Shown here: positions 55,528-63,173 of the stretch, in pieces
Layout of the letters: each line of letters opens with the position of its first letter
Numbering within the stretch: position 1 is the first letter of the stretch
Origin: Gymnodinialimonas ceratoperidinii
Lineage (GTDB): Bacteria; Pseudomonadota; Alphaproteobacteria; Rhodobacterales; Rhodobacteraceae
Reading direction: 5' to 3'
Assembly (NCBI RefSeq): GCF_019297855.1
Contig: NZ_CP079194.1
Location: forward strand, 1,785,501 to 1,849,500
Length of the DNA stretch: 64,000 nt
Translations under genes and position numbers: made by a program
The notes under the pieces: model-generated
The model's database searches: none
What the model was told of the DNA's origin: nothing
The model's input: the letters and a program-made list of their open reading frames with translations, nothing else

Positions 55528-56724
55528 ATGACAGCGCCCTCTTTTCCCGTTCTCCGCCTTAAACCCAAGGCTGACGCCCGCCGCATCCGCCATGGCCACC
55601 CCTGGGCCTGGGCGGACGACCTCGTTCTCGATCGCCGGTCCAAGGCTGTACCCGCGGGGGCCTTGGCTCTTTTGGAAGATGCCGAAAGGCAGCCAATCGG
55701 CATCGGGGTCGCGACCGTCAATGCACGGATCGGCCTGCGGATCCTCGACCGCGCGCCGGATACGGTGATCGACAAGGACTGGCTGCGCGCCAAGATCAAT
55801 CGGGCCGCTCGGCTGCGCGATGCGCTCTATGACGCGCCCTACTATCGCCTGATCCACGCCGAGGGCGACGGCCTGCCGGGCCTGATCGTCGACCGCTTCG
55901 GCGACACGCTGGTGATGCAGCCCAACGCGATCTGGCTGGAAGAGCGCCTCGATGACCTGCGCGATCTGCTGCTGGAGGCAACCGGCGCCACGACGCTCAT
56001 CAAGAACGGCACATCGCGCGCCCGCGCGTTGGAGGATTTGCCCGAAGAGATACTGACGCTCGCAGGCACGGCCCCTGACGGTCCGATCGAAGTGCCGATG
56101 AACGGGGCGACCTACATGGCTGACGTCATGGGGGGGCAGAAAACCGGCCTTTTCTACGACCAGCGGCCGAACCACGCCCTCATGGCGCGCTTGGCCGAAG
56201 GCGCGCGCGTTCTGGATGTCTTCACCCACGTGGGCGGTTTTGCCTTGGCCACGCTGGCCGCCGGCGCGCAGAGCGCCCTTGCTGTCGATGCCTCCGAGCC
56301 CGCGCTGACGCTGGCGGGGCAGGGCGCCCAGGCGATGGGCTGCGACGCGCGCTTTGATACGCGTCAGGGCGATGCCTTCACGGTGATGGAAGCGCTCGCG
56401 GCCGAGGGCGCGACGTTTGACCTCGTCATTGCCGATCCCCCGGCCTTCGCGCCGTCGAAACCGGCCCTCGACAAGGGGCTGCGCGCCTATGAACGCGTGG
56501 CGCGCTTGGCCGCGTCCCTCGTGGCAGAGGGCGGCACCTTGATGCTTTGCTCGTGTTCCCACGCGGCGGACCTCGGCAAATTCCGCGCCTCCTGCATCCG
56601 TGGCATCGGCCGAGCGGGGCGCGAGCCGCGTCTGATCTACACCGGCTTCGCCGGGCCCGATCACCCGGTCCACCCGAGCCTGAGCGACACAGGCTACCTG
56701 AAAGCGCTCGCGTTCTCCCTATGA
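55528..56724 (+). CDS. RlmI-like class I SAM-dependent rRNA methyltransferase
   Basis: The 398-residue protein has an N-terminal PUA-like domain (RRIRHGHPWAWADDLV), a middle domain with YRLIHAEGDGLPGLIVDRF, and a Rossmann methyltransferase domain (LDVFTHVGGFALATLAAGA, LVIADPPAFAPSK) ending with the CSCSH motif that supplies the catalytic cysteines in the RlmI family. It probably methylates a cytosine (m5C) in 23S rRNA; the exact site is unknown. Its stop overlaps the PIN gene start (ATGA). Confidence 0.88.
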   Translation: MTAPSFPVLRLKPKADARRIRHGHPWAWADDLVLDRRSKAVPAGALALLEDAERQPIGIGVATVNARIGLRILDRAPDTVIDKDWLRAKINRAARLRDALYDAPYYRLIHAEGDGLPGLIVDRFGDTLVMQPNAIWLEERLDDLRDLLLEATGATTLIKNGTSRARALEDLPEEILTLAGTAPDGPIEVPMNGATYMADVMGGQKTGLFYDQRPNHALMARLAEGARVLDVFTHVGGFALATLAAGAQSALAVDASEPALTLAGQGAQAMGCDARFDTRQGDAFTVMEALAAEGATFDLVIADPPAFAPSKPALDKGLRAYERVARLAASLVAEGGTLMLCSCSHAADLGKFRASCIRGIGRAGREPRLIYTGFAGPDHPVHPSLSDTGYLKALAFSL

Positions 56725-57260
56725 TCGCGGTCATCGACGCCTGCGTGCTCTACCCCACGGTGTTGCGCCAGATCGTCTTCGGCTGCGCAGAACGCGGCCT
56801 GATCGCGCCGCGCTGGTCGGACCGCTTGTTGGAGGAATGGACCCGCGCCGCCGCCCGGAACGGCGGGGCGCTCGATGCGGAGCTTGCTCAGGCGGAGGTC
56901 ACCCGTGCCAACCTGCAGTTCCCCGAGGCTCTGACGCCGCCGGGGGATGAGGCGCCGCTCTGGCTCCCCGATCCCGCTGACGTCCACGTCCTCGCCACCG
57001 CGATTCAAGGCGGCGCCGAGGTGATCCTGACCCAGAACCTCAAGGATTTTCCCGCGCGCGAGCTGTCAGGCTACGGCATCCGCGCGGTGGCACCAGACGC
57101 GCTCTTGATGGACCTGTGGCTTGAGCAGCCGGACGCCGTGGCCCAGGCCGTCGCCGAGACTCACGCCGAGGCCGAGCGCCTCTCAGGCCAGAACCTGCCC
57201 CTGCGCGGGCTCCTCAAGCGCGTCCGGCTGCCCCGTCTCGGCAAAGCGCTGAGCGCCTGA
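56721..57260 (+). CDS. PIN domain protein overlapping the methyltransferase gene
   Basis: This 179-residue protein starts MIAVIDACVLYPTVLRQIVF, a PIN-domain opening with the first acidic residue in VIDAC. Further acidic residues are in LLEEW and LPDPADVHVLATAI, and LTQNLKDFPARELS is also typical. PIN domains are metal-dependent ribonucleases. The family resembles a chromosomal PIN group rather than small VapC toxins, and no antitoxin gene lies beside it. Start overlap (ATGA) with the methyltransferase gene suggests joint expression and perhaps a shared RNA target. Confidence 0.85.
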   Translation: MIAVIDACVLYPTVLRQIVFGCAERGLIAPRWSDRLLEEWTRAAARNGGALDAELAQAEVTRANLQFPEALTPPGDEAPLWLPDPADVHVLATAIQGGAEVILTQNLKDFPARELSGYGIRAVAPDALLMDLWLEQPDAVAQAVAETHAEAERLSGQNLPLRGLLKRVRLPRLGKALSA

Positions 57261-57330
57261 CTTCATCTTTTCATAAATACGGGAAATACACGCAGCCTTT
57301 GAAGGTAACCGTTCCAGTTCGCTTGAGCCC

Positions 57331-58029
57331 TTAGTTTGCAGGCCCTTCAGAGCGCCACCGCGCCTCCATCGCTTCGATCGCCGCGATCCGCTCGGACGTC
57401 TTCGGATGGCTCATCAACCACGCCGGCGTGCCGCCGCCTTTCAGACCCGCCAAGCGCTCCAACTTCTCGAACATCGTCTTCTGGGGACCCGCGCCGAGGC
57501 CGGCGGAGACCATCAGGGACGTCGCGTAGGCGTCGGCCTCGTATTCATCCTGCCGGCTCAACCGCGCCGCAAGGAGCGCCCCGACCGCGTTCGCGATTGC
57601 CGCACCGATGCCGGGGATGAACCGCCCCAAGACGCTGGCGAGCACCACGCGCACCGCATTTTGACCGGAAAAGTCGACCATCCGCCGCCGGGTATGGCCC
57701 ATGGCGACGTGACCCAACTCATGGGCGATGACGCTGGCCAACTCCTCGGCCGTCACCTCGCCCGAGAGGTAGCGATTATAGAATCCGCGCGTCAGGTAGA
57801 TTTGCCCGTTCGGGGCAGCGAGCCCGTTGACCGCGTCCACCTCGTAGACGTTGACGCGGATCTTCTCGACATCGAGGACCTTGGCGAACTTCTCGGTAAT
57901 GGCCCGCAGACGTGCATCCGCCAACTCCGTAGAGCGCGCCTTCAGGTCGCGGTTCGTGCGCCAGGCCGAGAACAGGTACATCACGAGGCCGTAGCCCACG
58001 GCGAGCAGGATGGGGGTCAGCTTCAACAT
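57331..58029 (-). CDS. M48 family metalloprotease (HtpX/Ste24-like)
   Basis: The 232-residue protein has an N-terminal membrane anchor (LTPILLAVGYGLVMYLFSA), the zinc motif ASVIAHELGHVAMGH (H103, E104, H107) and the third-ligand region DEYEADAYA. M48 enzymes degrade misfolded membrane or periplasmic proteins. A second hydrophobic stretch (RFIPGIGAAIANAVGALLAA) follows the zinc motif. It is the last gene of a minus-strand row and converges with the PIN gene across 70 bp. Confidence 0.92.
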   Translation of the reverse strand: MLKLTPILLAVGYGLVMYLFSAWRTNRDLKARSTELADARLRAITEKFAKVLDVEKIRVNVYEVDAVNGLAAPNGQIYLTRGFYNRYLSGEVTAEELASVIAHELGHVAMGHTRRRMVDFSGQNAVRVVLASVLGRFIPGIGAAIANAVGALLAARLSRQDEYEADAYATSLMVSAGLGAGPQKTMFEKLERLAGLKGGGTPAWLMSHPKTSERIAAIEAMEARWRSEGPAN

Positions 58030-58081
58030 GGCTTAGATATGGGGTGCGCTATCCGCGGCGGCAATGGAAATCGGCGCGCGG

Positions 58082-58312
58082 CTAATTCGCCTGCCTGATC
58101 CGGGTCAGAAGCGCGGCACCGAGGCCGACCGTGTCCAAGTCTGCCACAAGGAAATCGGAGGCATTGCCGAGCAGAATGGCCCGCGCGTCGATCCGGTCAC
58201 CGAAGGGGTCGCTCAACCCGAGATAGAAGGTGACCCAGATCACCTCTCTCGCCGCACCCCACAGCAGAACTCGCGGCCATCCCATCCGGGCAGAGCCCGC
58301 TACGATGTTCAC
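58082..58312 (-). CDS. Small hypothetical protein
   Basis: An open frame of 76 residues starting at a GTG (or an ATG at 58285), with GC-rich third codon positions like real genes here. The sequence includes WPRVLLWGAAREVIWVTFYLGL, a moderately hydrophobic segment, and AILLGNASDFLVADLDTVGLG. No ribosome site is clear and no family is recognised. It fits neatly between two minus-strand genes, so I list it with limited confidence. Confidence 0.45.
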   Translation of the reverse strand: MNIVAGSARMGWPRVLLWGAAREVIWVTFYLGLSDPFGDRIDARAILLGNASDFLVADLDTVGLGAALLTRIRQAN

Positions 58313-58342
58313 TTAGAGCCGAAGCCCGGCGCAGTTGCGCGA

Positions 58343-59527
58343 TCAGCGGCCCAACTCACGCATGCCGCGGTCGATGCCTTCCAGTGTCATCGGCACCATC
58401 CGCCCCTCGAAGATCTCGTTGATCATCTGGGTCGACTGCGTGTAGCGCCAATGCTTTTCGGGCGTCGGGTTGATCCACATGTGGTCCGGCCACTGGGCGC
58501 GGGCGCGTTGCAACCACGTGCTCCCCGGCTCCTCGTTCCAATGTTCGTTCGCCCCGCCAGCGAAGGCAATCTCGTAGGGGGACATCGCCGCGTCGCCCAC
58601 GAAAATGCACTTATAATCAGGCCCGTAGGTGTTCATCACCTCGAAGGTCGGGATCGTCTCGGACCAGCGGCGCCGGTTGTCGCGCCAGACGCTTTCGTAG
58701 AGGCAATTGTGGAAGTAGTAGTATTCCAGATGCTTGAATTCAGCCTTCGCGGCGCTGAACAGCTCCTCCACCACCTTCACGTGATCGTCCATCGAGCCGC
58801 CGACGTCGAGAAACAGGATCACCTTCACGGCGTTGCGACGTTCCGGCCGGGTCTTCACGTCCAGATAGCCATGTTCGGCCGTCGCGCGGATGGTCCCGTC
58901 GAGGTCCAATTCCTCCGCCGCGCCGTTGCGCGCCCACTGTCGTAGACGTTTGAGCGCGACCTTAATGTTACGGGTCCCGAGTTCGACGTCGCCGTCGAGG
59001 TTCTTGAAGTCCCGCTTGTCCCAGACCTTCACGGCGCGTCGGTGCCGGCTCTCGTGCTGACCGATCCGCACGCCTTCGGGGTTGTACCCATAGGCCCCGA
59101 AGGGCGAGGTGCCGGCGGTGCCGATCCACTTCGAGCCGCCCTGATGGCGCTTTTCCTGTTCCTTCAGGCGCTCGCGCAGGGTCTCCATCAGTTTGTCGAA
59201 GCCACCCAGAGCCTCGATCTCGGCCCGCTCTTCCTCGGAGAGGTGTTTTTCCGCCAGCTTTTCCAGCCATTCGCGGGGAATTTCGGCCGCTTCCAGCACG
59301 TCGTCGGCGGTGATCGCCTCCAGCCCGCCGAAGGTATGGGCAAAGGCCTGATCGAACCGGTCGAGGTGACGCTCATCCTTCACCATGGCAGCGCGGGCGA
59401 GATAGTAGAACCCGTCGACGTCATAGGTCACCAGACCCGCAGAGACCCCTTCGAGAAAGGCGAGATACTCGCGGAGGGAAACCGGGATGCGGGCCGAGCG
59501 GAGGGTCTGAAAAAAGGGTAAGAACAT
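58343..59527 (-). CDS. CoxE-like VWA domain protein
   Basis: The 394-residue protein begins MFLPFFQTLRSARIPVSLRE, as do VWA proteins related to CoxE that work with MoxR-type ATPases. The C-terminal VWA has the metal-site motif FLDVGGSMDDH (D241, G243 region, S245), a variant of DxSxS in which Gly stands for the first Ser. Other features are a Lys/Glu-rich helical middle and a conserved KHWRYTQSTQMI near the end. The MoxR-type ATPase partner lies 2.1 kb upstream on the same strand. Confidence 0.9.
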   Translation of the reverse strand: MFLPFFQTLRSARIPVSLREYLAFLEGVSAGLVTYDVDGFYYLARAAMVKDERHLDRFDQAFAHTFGGLEAITADDVLEAAEIPREWLEKLAEKHLSEEERAEIEALGGFDKLMETLRERLKEQEKRHQGGSKWIGTAGTSPFGAYGYNPEGVRIGQHESRHRRAVKVWDKRDFKNLDGDVELGTRNIKVALKRLRQWARNGAAEELDLDGTIRATAEHGYLDVKTRPERRNAVKVILFLDVGGSMDDHVKVVEELFSAAKAEFKHLEYYYFHNCLYESVWRDNRRRWSETIPTFEVMNTYGPDYKCIFVGDAAMSPYEIAFAGGANEHWNEEPGSTWLQRARAQWPDHMWINPTPEKHWRYTQSTQMINEIFEGRMVPMTLEGIDRGMRELGR

Positions 59528-59540
59528 GGACGCAGCCTAG

Positions 59541-59705
59541 CTACTGCGGGGCCGGGACCACAAGCATGACGAGCGTGCCAAGCAGAAACCCGATCAGCGC
59601 GAAGACCGCCCCGTATTGGGCGATGTCTGCCCAGTTGCCGCCGCGCTTGCGCGCCAGAAGAGCGCCAATGACAAGGCCCAATACAGCACCCATGAAATTC
59701 AGCAT
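59541..59705 (-). CDS. 54-residue two-helix membrane protein
   Basis: The frame reads MLNFMGAVLGLVIGALLARK, then RGGNWADIAQYGAVFALIGF, then LLGTLVMLVVPAPQ, giving two membrane helices around an RKRGGN loop. Similar very small membrane proteins next to this VWA gene are common in Rhodobacteraceae in my recollection. It lies 13 bp before the VWA gene start and 21 bp after the DUF2927 gene. Function is unknown; length and codon use support it as a real gene. Confidence 0.72.
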   Translation of the reverse strand: MLNFMGAVLGLVIGALLARKRGGNWADIAQYGAVFALIGFLLGTLVMLVVPAPQ

Positions 59706-59726
59706 GATCGTCCCGCCTCTGGCCTG

Positions 59727-61094
59727 TTACCTGCCGGGCGAGAGCGCCGCGACTTCGGTCAACCGTGCGCTGACGGCTGCGTTGGAGCCAAAGCCATAAC
59801 GGCCCCATGCGAGGCTATCAAGCCGAACGCTGCGGGCCTCGGAGGCGCGTCCGACATCGTCCAGAGCTTCGGCGCGGATCATCAGAAGCGTCGAGAGGAG
59901 CGAGGCGTTTTGCGCGCGGGTGGCCGCGGGCAGGGCGCGCTCGGTCAGGCGCAGCGCCTCTTCCGTGCGCCCTGCCGAAAGGGCGAAGGCGGCGAGTTGC
60001 ATGTCCACATGGGCCGACTGGATCCCGTTGGGGGCGACACGCTCGAAGATGGTGGAGGCCGATTGGAATGCCTGGATCGAGGTCTCCACATCGCGTGACA
60101 GGGTCAGGCGGCCAAGCGCGAAATAGCTGAAGGCGAGGCGCGTATCGGTCCATTGACGCTGCTGTGCCAGACGCACCGCACGCTCGGCGGCGGAAACACG
60201 CGCCTCGTCCGATTGGCCCGGTCCGAGCGCGGCTTCGATCGCGGTGATCCAGGCGCGGGGCGTCTGGGATCCGCTCTCGCGAATGGTCACGCCACCGCCC
60301 GGATTGATCCGCGAAAGAATGCCGGGCAGGGCGCTCGCCACCTGCGCGCGGGTCATGCCCGAACGCAGCGCATCGTCGTAATAGGTCCGCAGGATGAGCA
60401 TGTCGAACCCGGTCAGGACCGCGTTGAAGTTGTCGTCGTTGAAGACGGAATCGGGCAAGCGGTAGAGATCGTTGAGGGGCCCGAGGGCCTGCGCGATCTC
60501 TTCATGGAGGCAATCGCGCACTTCCTGCGGCGACACGTCGGAGGGAATGAAGACGGCAACCCGCTCGCGGGTGTCGAGCGTCGTCCAATCCAGTGACCGC
60601 CCCGAGCGCGCCCGGCGGAACTCGGACCAAGAGCTGACGCGGGGCACGACGAAACACGCCGCTTGCGGCACGACCCGCTGCATGCGCGAGCGCGGCATGG
60701 TCTCGATGGTGATCGAGGCCTCGGACGAGGACGTCCGGGAGATGTCGATGCCGGCCTCGGACCGCAGTCGCCGCAGCAACTGATCAAGATCGCTGTTGAG
60801 AGACGCGGGCGCGCCGGACGCGACGGCGACGGTGATCGGTCCCTCGAACCGGCTGATCCGGTCAATCGTGCGCCCCGATTCCATCTGGAAGCTCAGATCG
60901 AGAAAATCGGCTGCAATCGTCGAGTTCGAGCGGGTCGGCGAACTGATCCGAGGCGCGCCGAATGTATTCATCGCCGGCAAGGTGCCGGGCGCTGCAGCCG
61001 CCGCCCGGTCAGGCACATCCGTGCTGTTCGAAGGCGCGCAAGCCGCGAGGAGCATGGCGAAGACGGGCGCCGTGAGGGTCAGGAAACGGGACAA
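59727..61094 (-). CDS. DUF2927 lipoprotein with a TPR-like C-terminal region
   Basis: The 455-residue protein has a lipobox (LLAACA, Cys 19) and a DUF2927 domain at about 85-260 (ITVAVASGAPASLNSDLDQL, CFVVPRVSSWSEFRRARSG, LHEEIAQALGPLNDLYRLPD, SVFNDDNFNAVLTGFDMLIL). The HEEIAQ stretch (197-202) looks like a zinc-protease helix in which Gln replaces the second His. Residues 300-445 are helical and TPR-like. It is probably an envelope protein of unknown role. It lies 11 bp after the acetyltransferase gene, on the same strand. Confidence 0.85.
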   Translation of the reverse strand: MSRFLTLTAPVFAMLLAACAPSNSTDVPDRAAAAAPGTLPAMNTFGAPRISSPTRSNSTIAADFLDLSFQMESGRTIDRISRFEGPITVAVASGAPASLNSDLDQLLRRLRSEAGIDISRTSSSEASITIETMPRSRMQRVVPQAACFVVPRVSSWSEFRRARSGRSLDWTTLDTRERVAVFIPSDVSPQEVRDCLHEEIAQALGPLNDLYRLPDSVFNDDNFNAVLTGFDMLILRTYYDDALRSGMTRAQVASALPGILSRINPGGGVTIRESGSQTPRAWITAIEAALGPGQSDEARVSAAERAVRLAQQRQWTDTRLAFSYFALGRLTLSRDVETSIQAFQSASTIFERVAPNGIQSAHVDMQLAAFALSAGRTEEALRLTERALPAATRAQNASLLSTLLMIRAEALDDVGRASEARSVRLDSLAWGRYGFGSNAAVSARLTEVAALSPGR

Positions 61095-61105
61095 ATACTG
61101 GGCCT

Positions 61106-61555
61106 TCAGGTTCGAGAATACTTCATAAAGTCAGTCGGTTGCGCGATCCGGTCGTAGAGCTTTCGCGCCGTCGTGTTCGAGGTTTTCGTCATCCAGTACA
61201 CCGTATCACGCCCCTGCGCGTCAGCGTCCGCGTAAACGGTTTCGATCAGGGCCCGACCAAGCCCGGTGCCACGGACCTCGGGTGCCGTGAACAGATCCTG
61301 TAGATAGGTAACGCGTTCCGCGCGCCAAGTATGCGCATGTGTGACAATATGAACGAGCCCCACCAGATCCTCGCTGCGCTGCGCGACCCAAGCCTGCAGG
61401 TTGTCGATAGAGGGATCAATCAGCCGCTGGAAAAGCAGGTCGTCATGGTCCGGTGCGATTTCGGCCTCGTAGAATCCCAGATAGCCACGCCAAAGCGTGC
61501 CCCATTGTTTCCGATCCTCTGCGCCCAAGGGGCGAATGGTGTGCGACGGGGTCAA
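61106..61555 (-). CDS. GNAT family N-acetyltransferase
   Basis: The 149-residue protein shows a complete GNAT fold: HTIRPLGAEDRKQWGTLWRG, VGLVHIVTHAHTW, YLQDLFTAPEVRGTGLGRALI (motif A with RGTGLGRAL) and TTARKLYDRIA. It resembles diamine or amino-acid-type acetyltransferases; the acceptor is unknown. It sits between the MoxR ATPase gene (111 bp away) and the DUF2927 gene on the same strand. Confidence 0.9.
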   Translation of the reverse strand: MTPSHTIRPLGAEDRKQWGTLWRGYLGFYEAEIAPDHDDLLFQRLIDPSIDNLQAWVAQRSEDLVGLVHIVTHAHTWRAERVTYLQDLFTAPEVRGTGLGRALIETVYADADAQGRDTVYWMTKTSNTTARKLYDRIAQPTDFMKYSRT

Positions 61556-61666
61556 GTTCTTGCCTGTCTTGAGCTTCTGTTGGCGCGCCAGCGCAATGTG
61601 CAGACCAATTATGGCAGGAATCGGGCAGGCTTAAACCTTCCCGTCGCACTGTGGGCGAATGCTTGC

Positions 61667-62509
61667 CTACCGTTGCCCGCGTGCCATGAAGGCAAGGCGT
61701 TCGAAAAGGGCTACGTCCTGCTCGTTTTTCAACAACGCACCATGCAGTTTCGGCAGGGCCGACGCCCCGTCGCGGCGCAGATCCTCGGGCTGCAGGTCTT
61801 CCGCGAGCAACAGTTTCAGCCAATCCAGAACTTCGGAGGTGGAGGGCTTTTTCTTCAGACCCTGTTGCTCCCGGATCTCGTAGAATTGCGTGAGCGCGGT
61901 CGTCAGAAGGGCCGGTTTGATGCCCGGATGATGGACCTCCACGATCTTTTTCATGACCTCGATGTCGGGGAAGCGGATGTAGTGGAAGAAGCAGCGGCGC
62001 AGGAAGGCGTCGGGCAGCTCTTTTTCGTTGTTCGAGGTGATGATGACGATCGGACGAACCTGTGCTTTCACCGTCTCGCCGGTCTCGTAGACGAAGAATT
62101 CCATCCGGTCGAGTTCCTGCAGAAGATCGTTCGGAAACTCGATGTCCGCCTTGTCGATCTCGTCGATCAGCAGCACGCATTTCTCTTGCCGTTCAAAGGC
62201 TTGCCACAGCTTGCCCTTGCGAATGTAGTTGCGCACATCATGTACGCGTTCCTCGCCCAACTGGCTGTCGCGCAGGCGTGAGACGGCATCGTATTCATAA
62301 AGCCCCTGCTGCGCGCGGGTGGTCGATTTGATGTGCCATTCGATGATCGGCAGCTCGAGCGCCCCGGCCACCTGGCGGGCCAGTTCCGTCTTGCCGGTGC
62401 CGGGCTCACCCTTGACCAGAAGCGGCCGTTCCAGGGTCACGGCGGCATTGACCGCAACGGTCAGATCCTGGGTCGCAACATAATCGGCGGTGCCGTCAAA
62501 TCTTAACAA
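61667..62509 (-). CDS. MoxR-type AAA+ ATPase
   Basis: The 280-residue ATPase has Walker A KGEPGTGKT (33-41), Walker B LLIDEIDKAD (about 114-122) and sensor 1 IVIITSNNEKELPDAFLRRC. MoxR ATPases act with VWA proteins as chaperones that insert cofactors or remodel complexes; the CoxE-like gene downstream is the probable partner. No ATG fits the family start. A TTG at 62507-62509 gives MLRFDGTADYVATQDLTVAV and has AGGA 7 bases upstream, so I use it instead of the far upstream start. Confidence 0.9.
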   Translation of the reverse strand: MLRFDGTADYVATQDLTVAVNAAVTLERPLLVKGEPGTGKTELARQVAGALELPIIEWHIKSTTRAQQGLYEYDAVSRLRDSQLGEERVHDVRNYIRKGKLWQAFERQEKCVLLIDEIDKADIEFPNDLLQELDRMEFFVYETGETVKAQVRPIVIITSNNEKELPDAFLRRCFFHYIRFPDIEVMKKIVEVHHPGIKPALLTTALTQFYEIREQQGLKKKPSTSEVLDWLKLLLAEDLQPEDLRRDGASALPKLHGALLKNEQDVALFERLAFMARGQR

Positions 62510-62566
62510 GTCGGGTTCCTCTCGGAGAGCGTGTCCAATTACAAATTGGCTACCGCACTCACTATC

Positions 62567-62596
62567 TTGGTGACAACCCGCCTTCGCAGGTGTAAT
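62567..62596 (+). promoter_or_regulatory. Candidate dksA promoter
   Basis: TTGGTG (62567-62572) and TGTAAT (62591-62596) are 18 bp apart, about 78 bases before the chosen dksA ATG. Match quality is moderate. Confidence 0.3.
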
Positions 62597-62673
62597 CGAC
62601 CGCCACGGGGGGACGCATGGACTGGCGGAGGTTAGACACCATGAGCAATATGAGCCCCACTGAGGGGAGCACG

Positions 62674-63096
62674 ATGAAAGCAGAAGTTTTTTTGCCAGAT
62701 GATTATCGTCCCGCTGAGGACGAACCATTCATGAACGAGCGTCAGGTGGAGTATTTTCGCCGCAAGCTGCTGACATGGCGCGATGAGTTGTTGGACGAGA
62801 GCCGCTCGACGGTCACCACGCTTCAGGACGGAACCCGCAATATTCCCGACGTTGCGGATCGCGCCTCGGAAGAGACGGACCGCGCGCTGGAATTGCGCAC
62901 GAGGGATCGCCAGCGCAAGCTAATCGCCAAGATCGATCAGGCGCTTCGGCGTGTGGAAGACGGCGAGTTCGGGTACTGCGAGAAGACCGGAGAGCCGATT
63001 TCGCTCAAGCGTCTGGACGCCCGCCCGATCGCCACGATGACGCTGGAAGCGCAGGAGCGTCACGAGCGTCGCGAGAAGGTCCACCGCGACGACTGA
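62674..63096 (+). CDS. dksA: RNA polymerase-binding transcription factor DksA
   Basis: DksA binds the RNA polymerase secondary channel and with ppGpp adjusts rRNA and amino-acid promoters. The 140-residue protein has the coiled coil with tip motif DVADRA (DxxDxA, D59 and D62) and the C-terminal globular part FGYCEKTGEPISLKRLDARP. Of four zinc cysteines in E. coli DksA only C102 remains; the others are Thr, Thr/Met and Ala-type residues, as in other alphaproteobacterial DksA proteins. GGGGAG lies 4 bases before the ATG at 62674; ATGs at 62641 and 62650 are alternatives. Confidence 0.92.
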   Translation: MKAEVFLPDDYRPAEDEPFMNERQVEYFRRKLLTWRDELLDESRSTVTTLQDGTRNIPDVADRASEETDRALELRTRDRQRKLIAKIDQALRRVEDGEFGYCEKTGEPISLKRLDARPIATMTLEAQERHERREKVHRDD

Positions 63097-63131
63097 GCCG
63101 CGATCAGGCCGCGCTTGGCACGAAGATCAGG

Positions 63132-63158
63132 AAAAGGGCACCCGACGGGTGCCCTTTT
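63132..63158 (+). terminator. Strong dksA terminator
   Basis: AAAAGGGCACCC and GGGTGCCCTTTT form a perfect 12-bp stem around GAC, ending in a T run, 36 bases after the dksA stop. The A-rich left arm also makes it usable on the minus strand. Confidence 0.88.
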
Positions 63159-63173
63159 GCATGGAGACGCAGG

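Noticed and set aside
56721..57260. VapBC-type toxin-antitoxin pair
   Set aside because: The PIN gene overlaps a methyltransferase gene, not an antitoxin; it is larger than VapC, and no small DNA-binding gene is adjacent.
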